Below are positions 53,840-61,400 of a DNA stretch of 64,000 nucleotides, piece by piece. The first letter of the stretch is position 1. Every line of letters starts with the position of its first letter. The DNA comes from Pseudomonas entomophila (lineage in GTDB: Bacteria; Pseudomonadota; Gammaproteobacteria; Pseudomonadales; Pseudomonadaceae): NCBI RefSeq assembly GCF_029193575.1, contig NZ_JARGCS010000008.1, positions 62,001 to 126,000 on the forward strand, read 5' to 3'. A program made the position numbers and the translations under genes. The notes under the pieces are model-generated. The model was not told where the DNA came from, ran no database searches, and saw only the letters and a list, made by a program, of their open reading frames with translations.

Positions 53840-54349
53840 ATGTCGTTTCCGAGCACTGCCATCGAACCCTTACGCTTTCGCCAAGCGCTCGGGCACTACG
53901 CCTCCGGGATCACGGTGATCACCTCCCACATGGAGGGCGAGCCGGTTGGCTTCACGTGCCAGTCGTTCTACAGCGTGTCGATGAGCCCGCCGCTGGTGTC
54001 GTTCAGCGTCATGTCCAGCTCGGCGAGTTACCCACGGATTCGCCAGGCAGGTCGCTTTGCAGTCAATATCCTGTCGGGTGAGCAAATGGAGATTTCCAAC
54101 CAGTTCGCGCGTCGGGGCACGGACAAGTGGCAGGGGGTCGAGTGGCAGGTGTCGCCATTGGGTAATCCGATCATTGCCGGCAGCCTGCACTGGCTTGATT
54201 GCGAGATCCACGCCGAACACGCTGCGGGTGATCACCTGATCGTGATTGGTGAGGTGAAAGCGTTGAACCTGCACGACACTGCTGCGGCACAGCCACTGCT
54301 GTATTTCAAAGGTCAGTATTGCAACCTCGCCGCGCTCGGCGCGCAGTGA
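53840..54349 (+). CDS. Flavin reductase-domain protein linked to mesXD
   Basis: 169-residue flavin reductase-like (split-barrel, HpaC/RutF type) protein. FRQALGHYASGITVITSHME and GFTCQSFYSVSMSPPLVSFS form the FMN site. Later LDCEIHAEHAAGDHLIVIGE is the conserved core with the active-site histidine region. I start at ATG 53840 with AGGA at 53830-53833. It lies 100 bases after mesD on the same strand, behind a gap without clear promoter. It may supply reduced flavin to MesX or to an unlinked oxygenase. Confidence 0.85.
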   Translation: MSFPSTAIEPLRFRQALGHYASGITVITSHMEGEPVGFTCQSFYSVSMSPPLVSFSVMSSSASYPRIRQAGRFAVNILSGEQMEISNQFARRGTDKWQGVEWQVSPLGNPIIAGSLHWLDCEIHAEHAAGDHLIVIGEVKALNLHDTAAAQPLLYFKGQYCNLAALGAQ

Positions 54350-54439
54350 GGGTTTGCTGAAGGCATGCCGTTCGGCAGGCACCTGACGAAGCCTGTGCAA
54401 TCCTGGACAGTCATTGTCTTCCGCCATGATCACTCGCCC

Positions 54440-54967
54440 TCAGGCGCGCTCGTTTCTAAGCCAGCGCTGGTGATAGTGAGAAAGCCGGGTCAGTCCGAAC
54501 AACGCACCTTGACGCATGACTTGCTCACGTTCGCCAAAGAAGCGTTGGGTGCGCGTGAAGACGGCGCCAGGCTCGCCGGCAAACGCCCAGGCAAAGCACA
54601 GCGTGCCGGGTGGCACCCCGGATTCGGAATCAGGCCCGGCGACGCCCGTGGTGGCAATCACCACGTTGGCGCCGCTGTCTCTCAATGCCCCCAAGGCCAT
54701 TTCCCACGCGACCGCCTCGCTGGTGAGGCCGTAGCGCTCGATGGTTTCGGCGCTTACCCCTAGCAGACGTTTCTTCGCACTGGGTGAGTAGACAACATAA
54801 GCACTCTCCAGCACCTCTCCGGTACCGGGCACCGCCGCCAACAACGCCACCATGCATCCAGCCGTGCACGACTCTGCGGTGGTCAGAATCAACTGGTGGT
54901 CCTTGAGATAGCCGAGCGTGGCCAACACAGATTCGCTTGCCATTGGAGAGTCGACTCGCTTGTTCAT
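54440..54967 (-). CDS. CinA C-terminal/PncC-type nicotinamide-nucleotide amidase
   Basis: About 175 residues of the CinA_C family, which deamidates NMN to nicotinate mononucleotide. TTAESCTAGCMVALLAAVPG carries the active-site serine/threonine cluster. VVIATTGVAGPDSESGVPPG and LCFAWAFAGEPGAVFTRTQR are also conserved. The start is uncertain: ATG 54967 is used, but ATG 54943 and an upstream TTG are possible and none has a strong ribosome-binding site. As Pseudomonas usually carries another cinA-type gene beside recA, this is probably a second paralogue. Convergent with the flavin reductase gene. Confidence 0.82.
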   Translation of the reverse strand: MNKRVDSPMASESVLATLGYLKDHQLILTTAESCTAGCMVALLAAVPGTGEVLESAYVVYSPSAKKRLLGVSAETIERYGLTSEAVAWEMALGALRDSGANVVIATTGVAGPDSESGVPPGTLCFAWAFAGEPGAVFTRTQRFFGEREQVMRQGALFGLTRLSHYHQRWLRNERA

Positions 54968-55056
54968 TTGCGGTGGACGCAATCCAGCGGCGGTTGGTTC
55001 AGCGCATCTTTGCCCTGTACTGACTCATCACCCCGTGCGAGGACCGCCTCAAGCTG

Positions 55057-56181
55057 TCACGCCCCTCTGATGCCCATGCCTTCGCGACCCAGGCCGTGCA
55101 CGCCGGCTTCTTGCGGCAATGCCGTGACCTTGATCGCACGCACCGGCACGGCGAACTTGGCGCCGATTTTCGAGAACCGTTCGAGCAGCTTGAAGTTGAT
55201 CGCCTGCTGGATGTCCATGTACAGGTTGTAGCCGGGGTCCTTGACGATGTAGACGCATTCGAACTCCAGCGCCTCCTTGCCGAACCCGCGCAGGTGGGCG
55301 CGGTCGAAGCGCACCAGCTCCTGAGCCTTGATGGCTTCCTCGACGATGCCGGGCGCTTTCTTCACGGCCTCGGTGGGCGTGTCATAGGACAGCCCAAATT
55401 CGAACACGATGCGGCGTTCCTGCAGGCGCTTGTAGTTCTGGATGGTGCTGCTGATCATGCTGGCGTTGGCCATGACGATCTGTTCGCCGCCGAGGCTGCG
55501 AATGCGTGTGGTCTTGAGGCCGACATGCTCGACGGCCCCGGCCAGCGGCCCGATGACGATGAAGTCGCCGACCTCGAACGGCTTGTCCACGGCGATCGAT
55601 AACGAAGCGAACAGGTCGCCGAGGATGTTCTGCACGGCCAGCGCCACCGCGATGCCACCCACGCCGAGGCTGGCGACGAAGGCGGTGATGTTCACCCCCA
55701 GGTTCGACAGCATCGCCAGCAGCACCACGGACCACAGCAGTACCCGCGCGCCCCAGGCGGACAGGGTGGCCAGCGCGCTGCCCTGGTTCAGGCTGTCGCT
55801 GCGCTGGCGAGCGAAGTAGCGGCTCAGGCCCAGGCCGATGGCGCGGTTGGCCCACAGGCCGATCTGCAGGGCCGCGACCACGAACCACAGGCTGCTGACC
55901 CGGGTCAGCCAGCGCTCGGGCAGGTCGAGCACGCTCAGGCCCACCAGCAAGGAGGCGAGGAACAGCAGGAAGTTGCTGGTGCCGGACAGTACCTTGGCCA
56001 GCACCTGGCTCAATGGGCCATCGTGTTCGGACCAACGCCGTACCCGGTGCAGCAGGAAACTGATTGCCGCGCGGCAGACCAGGAAGGTCACGATGGCGAC
56101 GGTCAGCGCCAGCAACATATTGAGGATGGAAATACCGAATACGGTGGTGTCGGTGAAAAGAGCGATGATGCGGTCGTTCAT
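55057..56181 (-). CDS. Mechanosensitive channel, MscS family
   Basis: 374 residues. Four to five N-terminal helices are followed by the pore helix and MscS beta domain: FVASLGVGGIAVALAVQNIL is the gly/ala-rich pore TM3, then GDLFASLSIAVDKPFEVGDF and IVIGPLAGAVEHVGLKTTRI. The C-terminal cage domain is complete. The extra N-terminal helices place it with YnaI/YbdG-sized channels rather than MscS itself. I start at ATG 56181 with GAGG upstream; the longer open frame has no homology. It would release solutes under osmotic down-shock. Confidence 0.92.
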   Translation of the reverse strand: MNDRIIALFTDTTVFGISILNMLLALTVAIVTFLVCRAAISFLLHRVRRWSEHDGPLSQVLAKVLSGTSNFLLFLASLLVGLSVLDLPERWLTRVSSLWFVVAALQIGLWANRAIGLGLSRYFARQRSDSLNQGSALATLSAWGARVLLWSVVLLAMLSNLGVNITAFVASLGVGGIAVALAVQNILGDLFASLSIAVDKPFEVGDFIVIGPLAGAVEHVGLKTTRIRSLGGEQIVMANASMISSTIQNYKRLQERRIVFEFGLSYDTPTEAVKKAPGIVEEAIKAQELVRFDRAHLRGFGKEALEFECVYIVKDPGYNLYMDIQQAINFKLLERFSKIGAKFAVPVRAIKVTALPQEAGVHGLGREGMGIRGA

Positions 56182-56377
56182 GAGTGCCTCACCTCTGGGT
56201 TTTCTCGATTGATTTTGCCAAGGTTCTTTTCTAGGACGTCCAGAGAGCTCCACAGGTCGATCGGATTTCACAAACACACTTCGATAGCCAGGCCGGCTGT
56301 CCGATGTTGTCGTTTGATTTGGAGTGATGGCGCGCGGCAGGTGATCTACCGCTGACAAGGGCGCAGAGGGCAGGCAG

Positions 56378-56674
56378 ATGAAAAGACGAGGTGAAACCTA
56401 CAGACAGTGGCGCGACCCGATCCTGCACCATCAAACCCATGAGGAAACCCTCGGCACTGGCACCTGCCTCGACGTGCAGACGCGCTTGTCGCGAACCGGC
56501 GCAACCCAGTTGTTCATCGGTGTCTATCGCGCTGACGGCTCGGTCGTGTGCGAGCAAATCCACGCTCAGCGCGCCGGTGAAACGATGAGCCGGGCGCTGG
56601 TATGGGGTGTGGGGTATGCCAGACGTGTCGCGGGCGAGGGTGAGGCATTCAGTGTCGAGCTGGCCGGCGACTGA
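56378..56674 (+). CDS. Small hypothetical protein
   Basis: 98 residues, unrecognised. It appears to form a single alpha/beta domain: TGTCLDVQTRLSRTGATQLF, GVYRADGSVVCEQIHAQRAG and TMSRALVWGVGYARRVAGEG. It carries AGAGG upstream of its ATG. It stands alone between the divergent channel gene and the DUF72 remnant. The AT-rich 56182-56377 gap probably holds both promoters. Confidence 0.65.
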   Translation: MKRRGETYRQWRDPILHHQTHEETLGTGTCLDVQTRLSRTGATQLFIGVYRADGSVVCEQIHAQRAGETMSRALVWGVGYARRVAGEGEAFSVELAGD

Positions 56675-56709
56675 ACCCGCTTAGGTGTGAGTGACGATGG
56701 AGTGCTTTG

Positions 56710-56886
56710 ATGATTTATCTCGGTTGCGCAGGTTGGAGCCTGTCCCGCCAGTACGCCGATGCTTTTACGCATTCCGGCAGCCATCTGCAGCGCTACGCGG
56801 CCCGCTTCAAGGCGGTGGAAATCAACAGTTCGTTCTACCGGCCCCACCGTCCCGAAACCTATGCGCGCTGGGCCTCGTCCGTGCCG
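56710..56886 (+). pseudogene. DUF72 (YecE-like) gene remnant, N-terminal part only
   Basis: Codes for the first 59 residues of a DUF72 protein: MIYLGCAGWSLSRQYADAF, then FKAVEINSSFYRPHRPETYA and RWASSVP. These are the conserved TIM-barrel start of a family normally about 240-300 residues long. Homology stops abruptly after SVP; the frame then runs on into a hairpin and the antisense of the hemerythrin gene. A deletion has removed the rest. The ATG at 56710 still exists. Not expected to be functional. Confidence 0.78.
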
Positions 56887-56900
56887 CTGAGCCGCTCAAG

Positions 56901-56939
56901 CCCTCGCCTGCGCGCCCGGAGAGGGCGCGCAGGCGAGGG
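56901..56939. terminator. Very strong perfect hairpin (17-base arms) at the end of the hemerythrin gene
   Basis: Perfect arms CCCTCGCCTGCGCGCCC and its complement, with a 5-base loop GGAGA. The second arm abuts the stop codon of the minus-strand hemerythrin gene. No U-tract. It sits exactly at the broken end of the DUF72 remnant, so it may be connected with the deletion as well as with transcript ending. Confidence 0.65.
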
Positions 56940-57404
56940 TCACGCTGCTCGTTGCTCGCCCTTGAGCAGTTTTTTCTGCGCTTCCATGGCTTGTCCCATC
57001 GCTTCCAGTTCCTGCTTGCCCAGCAGCTTGCGGGCAGTCGGGAAGAGTTCGCTTTCCTCCTCCTCGATGTGGTGTTCCAGCAACTCCTTCATCACCTTGA
57101 CTCGACCGGCAAATTCCACGGTTCCGGTTTCGGTGTGCAACAGATCGGGAATGACCAGCGAGTCGACGGTACGGTGTTCTTCCTTGGCTTCGTAGTACAT
57201 CTTCGCTTCTTCCTTGCCGCCCGCCTGCTTGATCGCCGGGTACAGGATCTCTTCCTCCAGAGCCGTGTGGATGCTGACCTCCTGCTTGATCCGCGCAAGC
57301 AGTTCGGCGCGCCTTTTCACCGCGCGCTCGGTGGTCGAGGACAGTTCTTCAAGTAGTTTCTTCACCAGTTGATGGTCCTGGATCAGCAGTTCGATCGCAT
57401 TCAT
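56940..57404 (-). CDS. Hemerythrin HHE-domain protein
   Basis: 154 residues forming a four-helix bundle with a di-iron site: ELLIQDHQLVKKLLEEL (first His), EVSIHTALEEEILYPAIKQA (H...E), EAKEEHRTVDSLV and LEHHIEEEESELFPTARKLL (H-H-x3-E). Hemerythrin-like proteins bind oxygen or sense redox and iron; in Pseudomonas they are often stress-induced. I start at ATG 57404 with GAGAGG upstream. The gene is monocistronic and ends at the perfect hairpin. Confidence 0.92.
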   Translation of the reverse strand: MNAIELLIQDHQLVKKLLEELSSTTERAVKRRAELLARIKQEVSIHTALEEEILYPAIKQAGGKEEAKMYYEAKEEHRTVDSLVIPDLLHTETGTVEFAGRVKVMKELLEHHIEEEESELFPTARKLLGKQELEAMGQAMEAQKKLLKGEQRAA

Positions 57405-57722
57405 GAGGCACCTCTCAGGGGCTGGAAAAATCACGGTTGCCAGCAGTTGAATGGGCCGCAAGCGGGAAGGTTCAACGCGGATGACCAGCGCACAGGGCGG
57501 CATCCGTCGACGGCGAGGAAAGGGTCACGGTCGTGGGAATCGGGAGATGTGAAGACATTATCGAAGAGTGGCGCGGGCTGTGCGTAGGGACTTTGAACTC
57601 ACACGAACCACTCATCCTGGCCGGGCAACAGCGCATGAACTTTGTCAGGCGCGATGGCTTCACTCTAGTAACGGGGCCGTGATGTAAGCGCGGCTCTCTA
57701 CCGAGCAGAGGAGAGGGCGGCC
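57405..57722. other. Divergent intergenic region without a gene
   Basis: 318 bases between the hemerythrin gene and the PLDc_N gene. Only short frames occur, without ribosome-binding sites. Both promoters must lie here. I could not assign -35/-10 or a clear RpoS-type -10 with confidence. Confidence 0.5.
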
Positions 57723-57956
57723 ATGAGTGAGCCTGTAACGTATTTCTGGATCGCCGTGGCGGCGATCATCCTATTGGTCGATCTATGGGCGATCGTCAGC
57801 GTGTTCCGCAGCGACAAGGCCGACGTGACGAAGGCGCTGTGGGCAGTGCTGCTGCTGGCGCTGCCCCTCGTCGGCCTGGCCATCTGGGGTGTCCTGGGGC
57901 CGCGAGGCATCAAGCGCGGCACCGGGCCTTCGTCACCGGAACACAGCAAGGGGTAG
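57723..57956 (+). CDS. PLDc_N-domain small membrane protein
   Basis: 77 residues with two membrane helices (FWIAVAAIILLVDLWAIVSV and ALWAVLLLALPLVGLAIWGV) and the conserved FRSDKADVTKALW loop between them. This is the phospholipase D nuclease N-terminal (PLDc_N) family, despite which it has no catalytic residues. Similar proteins are small inner-membrane proteins of unknown role. AGAGGAGAGG lies upstream of the ATG. Confidence 0.82.
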   Translation: MSEPVTYFWIAVAAIILLVDLWAIVSVFRSDKADVTKALWAVLLLALPLVGLAIWGVLGPRGIKRGTGPSSPEHSKG

Positions 57957-57964
57957 CGGCAGCC

Positions 57965-58123
57965 ATGACGCAATCAGAGAAGGACAAGGCCGTCGACCAG
58001 GCCAGGACGACGGGTGAGCAGGAACGTGACAACGACGCTCGACGCCCGGATGGCTCCGGTGGTACTTCGCATGATTCGACCGCGCAGAAAGCTGCGCGCG
58101 AAGAGGGCCGGCACAAGCATTGA
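57965..58123 (+). CDS. Small hydrophilic disordered protein
   Basis: 52 residues, highly charged: MTQSEKDKAVDQARTTGEQE, then DGSGGTSHDSTAQKAAREEG. No fold expected, unrecognised. It begins eight bases after the PLDc_N stop, probably in the same operon; the ribosome-binding site is weak (AAGGGGTAGCGG). Composition recalls stress-induced hydrophilins. Confidence 0.55.
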   Translation: MTQSEKDKAVDQARTTGEQERDNDARRPDGSGGTSHDSTAQKAAREEGRHKH

Positions 58124-58139
58124 GAAAAAGGCGCACAGC

Positions 58140-58664
58140 ATGCCGCGAATCATCACTCCCGCCACGCCTGAGCACGAAATCAGCGAGCATAACGCCCGCA
58201 TGTTCGGCTCACCAAAGGAACGACTGGATTTCTATCGCGGTGAAATCCAGTACGAGACCAGCATTCTCGCCAACCGAACCGACGCCTACCTTGCCGCGCA
58301 GTCGTTCCTGGTGATTGCCTTCGTGTCTTCGATGGGCAACCTCAATCAGAGCTGGGGCGAGATGTTCACCCTGGTCGTTCCGCCCTTTCTCGCCTTGTTG
58401 GGCGTGTTGAGTTCACTCAATGCCTGGCCCGGTATTCGCGCCGCATACAAGATCATCGAGCATTGGCAGTTGAAACAGAGCCATCTGCTGCGCAGCGAGC
58501 CGTTGATGGGGCTGGCCTATGACGAATCGCCGCTGTTCAGCGAGGCGGAAACATCGCAGGCCGGGCACCGCAAGTCGTTGTTGTTCTCGCTGCGTACGCC
58601 GTGGATATTCCTGGGGTTCTGGGTGATCCTCGGTGCTTATGCGGTGTTCATCCAACTGGCATGA
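58140..58664 (+). CDS. Conserved membrane protein of unknown function
   Basis: 174 residues. A hydrophilic start (ITPATPEHEISEHNARMFGS) is followed by LDFYRGEIQYETSILANRTD and three membrane helices: LAAQSFLVIAFVSSMG, LVVPPFLALLGVLSSLNAW and TPWIFLGFWVILGAYAVFIQ. No family recognised with confidence. The start ATG at 58140 has AAAAAGG upstream; an in-frame GTG/ATG at 58014 would overlap the small gene before it. Likely last gene of the small stress operon; followed by a hairpin. Confidence 0.75.
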   Translation: MPRIITPATPEHEISEHNARMFGSPKERLDFYRGEIQYETSILANRTDAYLAAQSFLVIAFVSSMGNLNQSWGEMFTLVVPPFLALLGVLSSLNAWPGIRAAYKIIEHWQLKQSHLLRSEPLMGLAYDESPLFSEAETSQAGHRKSLLFSLRTPWIFLGFWVILGAYAVFIQLA

Positions 58665-58665
58665 G

Positions 58666-58691
58666 CGGCGGCGCTCGGGATGGCGCCGCCG
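58666..58691. terminator. GC hairpin between convergent genes
   Basis: Arms CGGCGGCGC/GCGCCGCCG with an 8-base loop, directly after the membrane-protein stop and upstream of the end of the convergent lysR. No U-run. Confidence 0.5.
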
Positions 58692-58735
58692 AGCCCCGCT
58701 GCGCATGGTTCGGCGTCGCCTTCGGCGGAACAGGG

Positions 58736-59650
58736 TTACAAGCTATCGGGGTCGCCGAAGAACATCTGTATCCGCGACCGCAACCAGCGCTCCGCCGGGT
58801 CGTTGTCCTGCGCCCCTCGCCATGCCATGTGCAGCTCGAAGCTGCGCACCTCGATCGGCAAGTCCTCGGCCCGCAGGCCGCCGCCGGCGGTAAGGGCGTC
58901 GGCGGTGTAGTCGGGCACGGTGGCGACGATGTCGGTGCCGGCCAGCAGGCTGCCCAGGCCGTTGAACTGCGGCACGGCCAGGACCACGTGGCGCTTGCGG
59001 CCGATCTCGTCGAGGGCTTCGTCGATGAAGCCGGAGAGGTCGCCGGCGAACGACACCAATGCATGGGGGCGGGCGCAGAAGTCATCGAGGGTGATGGCGC
59101 CGGGCACGCTGTCGGCGCGCAGCAGCTTGGGCATGCTGCGGCGCAACACCTTGCGCTTGGCGTTGGCCGGCAGCTCGCTGGTGTAGCTGACCCCCACCGA
59201 GATCTCACCGGAGGCCAGCAGGGTCGGCATCAGCAGGTAGTTGACCCGCCGCACCACCAGGACGATGCCCGGCGCTTCGGCACGGATGCGCTTGAGCAAC
59301 TGCGGCAGCAGGGCGAACTCGGCATCGTCGGACAGGCCGATGCGAAACACCGAGGTACTGGTGGCCGGGTCGAACTCGGCGGCGCGGCTGACCGCCGTGG
59401 AGATCGAGTCCAGTGCCGGAGACAGCAGCGCGAAGATCTCGTGGGCGCGCGCGGAGGGCTCCATGCTGCGGCCGGTGCGCACGAACAGCGGGTCGTCGAA
59501 CAGGTTGCGCAGGCGCGACAACGCCGCGCTGATCGCCGGTTGGCCGAGGAACAGCTTCTCGGCGGCGCGGGTCACGCTGCGCTCGTGCATGAGCGTTTCG
59601 AACACGATCAGCAGGTTGAGGTCTACGCGGCGCAGGTCGTTCCGGTTCAT
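58736..59650 (-). CDS. LysR-family regulator
   Basis: 304 residues. The helix-turn-helix is RSVTRAAEKLFLGQPAISAA, and the effector domain begins with VFRIGLSDDAEFALLPQLLK. The start MNRNDLRRVDLNLLIVFETL is common to the NodD/LeuO-like branch. It is divergent from the alcohol dehydrogenase gene at 59857, with a 206-base gap, and probably regulates it. The ligand is unknown. Confidence 0.9.
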   Translation of the reverse strand: MNRNDLRRVDLNLLIVFETLMHERSVTRAAEKLFLGQPAISAALSRLRNLFDDPLFVRTGRSMEPSARAHEIFALLSPALDSISTAVSRAAEFDPATSTSVFRIGLSDDAEFALLPQLLKRIRAEAPGIVLVVRRVNYLLMPTLLASGEISVGVSYTSELPANAKRKVLRRSMPKLLRADSVPGAITLDDFCARPHALVSFAGDLSGFIDEALDEIGRKRHVVLAVPQFNGLGSLLAGTDIVATVPDYTADALTAGGGLRAEDLPIEVRSFELHMAWRGAQDNDPAERWLRSRIQMFFGDPDSL

Positions 59651-59856
59651 CGATGCGTTTCGCCTAAAGTGGGGCAGAGGTGAATCTTAAGGCCAAAGGC
59701 TGCTACCCTGCACGGGTTTGCGGGTGCCAATGCATGGATTTGCCAGGAGCCCAATCAATGACAGGCATGTCGACTATTAACAGCCACTGATGGTCTAACG
59801 TGCAAAGCCCGGATAAAGTCCGTGGTAATACGAGTTTCACAAAGGCGAGGTATGCG

Positions 59857-60879
59857 ATGTCCCGCATGATCCGTTTCCACAAGTTCGGCGCGGCCGATGT
59901 GCTCCGTTGCGAGGAGCAGGCTGAGCCGTTCCCGGCGATGGGCGAGGTCCAGGTACGTGTCGAGGCGATTGGTATCAGCTGGTACGACGTGCTCTGGCGG
60001 CAGAACCTGGCGCCATCACAGGCTCACCTGCCCGCGGGGATCGGCCATGAAATGGCCGGGGTGGTGACGGCGGTCGGCGAAGGTGTCGACGATATCGCCG
60101 TGGGCGACCGGGTCGCGAGCTTCCCGGCCACCAGCCCCAACGAGCATCCGGTGTATGGTGACGTGATCGTGCTGCCACGTTCGGCCATCACCCGTTACCC
60201 CGACAACCTCACGCCGGTCGAGGCCAGCGTGCACTATACGCCGCTGCTGATCGCCTATTTCGCCTACGTCGACCTGGCGCGGGCCAAGGCCGGGCAGAGC
60301 GCGCTGGTCACCGATGCCAGCCACTGTGCGGGCCCTGCCTTCGTGCAATTGGGCAAGGCGCTGGGCCTGAAGGTGTTCGCCGCCACCAAGGAGCCGGAGC
60401 AGCGCGAATACCTGCTGGGCCTGGGTGCCGACAAGGTGATCGTCACCGAAGAGCAGGACCTGCTGATGCAGATCGGCAAGTACACCGATGGCCGTGGCGT
60501 CGACATGGTCCTCGATGGCATGGGCGGCCCGCAGATGTCGCTGCTGGGCGATGTGCTGGCGCCGCGCGGCAGCCTGGTGCTTTACGGGCTGCAAGGCGGC
60601 AACCAGACGCCGTTCCCGGCGTGCGCGGCATTCCAGAAGAACATCCAGTTCTACGTGCACTGCATCGGCAACTTCACCGGCAAGCCGGAACTGGGCATCG
60701 CCCAGGATCAGGTCGCCCTGCAGCGCGCATTGCGCGATATCAACCAGTTCACCGCCGACAAGCTGCTGACGCCACAGATCATCAAGGTGTATCCCTTCGA
60801 GAAGGTCGTCGAGGCACACCGGCACATGGACGACTGTCCTTGTGGCGGGCGCGTGGTGCTGGACATGGGGCCGCGTTGA
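59857..60879 (+). CDS. Zinc-dependent alcohol dehydrogenase-family protein
   Basis: MDR enzyme of 340 residues. GES-like domain with GIGHEMAGVVTAVGEGVDDI (GHE motif), VGDRVASFPATSPNEHPVYG, then a Rossmann domain. The structural-zinc cysteines of true alcohol dehydrogenases are absent and the glycine motif is altered (VTDASHCAGPAFVQLGKALG in place of GAAGGVG), so it resembles quinone-oxidoreductase relatives. I start at ATG 59857, with AAAGGCGAGG ending seven bases upstream. Divergent from the lysR gene. Closed by a good intrinsic terminator. Confidence 0.85.
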   Translation: MSRMIRFHKFGAADVLRCEEQAEPFPAMGEVQVRVEAIGISWYDVLWRQNLAPSQAHLPAGIGHEMAGVVTAVGEGVDDIAVGDRVASFPATSPNEHPVYGDVIVLPRSAITRYPDNLTPVEASVHYTPLLIAYFAYVDLARAKAGQSALVTDASHCAGPAFVQLGKALGLKVFAATKEPEQREYLLGLGADKVIVTEEQDLLMQIGKYTDGRGVDMVLDGMGGPQMSLLGDVLAPRGSLVLYGLQGGNQTPFPACAAFQKNIQFYVHCIGNFTGKPELGIAQDQVALQRALRDINQFTADKLLTPQIIKVYPFEKVVEAHRHMDDCPCGGRVVLDMGPR

Positions 60880-60900
60880 TAGCGCTGCCGAGTGTGATGG

Positions 60901-60927
60901 GAAAACCGGGCCTGGCCCGGTTTTTTT
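60901..60927 (+). terminator. Rho-independent terminator of the alcohol dehydrogenase gene
   Basis: Stem ACCGGG/CCCGGT (60905-60910 and 60916-60921), loop CCTGG, followed by seven T (60921-60927). This is the clearest intrinsic terminator in the window. Confidence 0.93.
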
Positions 60928-61400
60928 ATGGGTTTGCCGTGGCGGCTGAACATATGATTGGCGGCAATGAGGGGCAGTTTCGGATTTTTCCTACTCCAGT
61001 AAACTATCTCGCTGACAGATATATATGTTGTTTCCTGATTCTGGACTTGCCGTGCGCAGCGTAATCTTTGACAAGTCGTAAATGTCCAGAGGGTTTGTTG
61101 GCCTCGCTGTTAAGCTGAATGGTTTTTTTACTTTGATCTGTATCTTTTATTCATCTCGCAACGCTTGATAATGGCCCTGTGACAGTTTTTTGCGGGCGCT
61201 TGGTATTGGCGTGAGGCGTCAAGTACGCAGGTCATGTCACGGGCGGTAGAAGGTTGATGCTTGTGGTTTGACGGCGGCAAAGCGTCAACTCAAAGTTTAC
61301 TAATAAGTTGTAGGAACTATCTCTAGTTTGATGTCGCTATTAAATATGTTCGCCACCTTGCGAACCGTTGTACTGCCGTATTGGATGACGGGGTGACTTT
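60928..61400. other. AT-rich intergenic region with repeated CGTCAA half-sites
   Basis: 473 bases, much less GC-rich than the flanks, without a supportable gene. It holds CGTCAA at 61217-61222 and 61283-61288 and the inverted TTGACG at 61268-61273. The latter two form a 6-base dyad with a 9-base spacer, about 110 bases before the next gene. A mixed direct and inverted half-site layout is common for MocR/GntR regulators, and such a gene lies downstream. Confidence 0.5.

Noticed and set aside
57585..57722. Possible RpoS-type -10 upstream of the PLDc_N gene
   Set aside because: No sequence close enough to CTATACT; CACTCTAGTA is too weak to call.
60928..61400. Prophage or integration junction suggested by AT-rich DNA
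   Set aside because: No integrase, tRNA gene or direct repeats were seen; the AT content is compatible with a large regulatory region.
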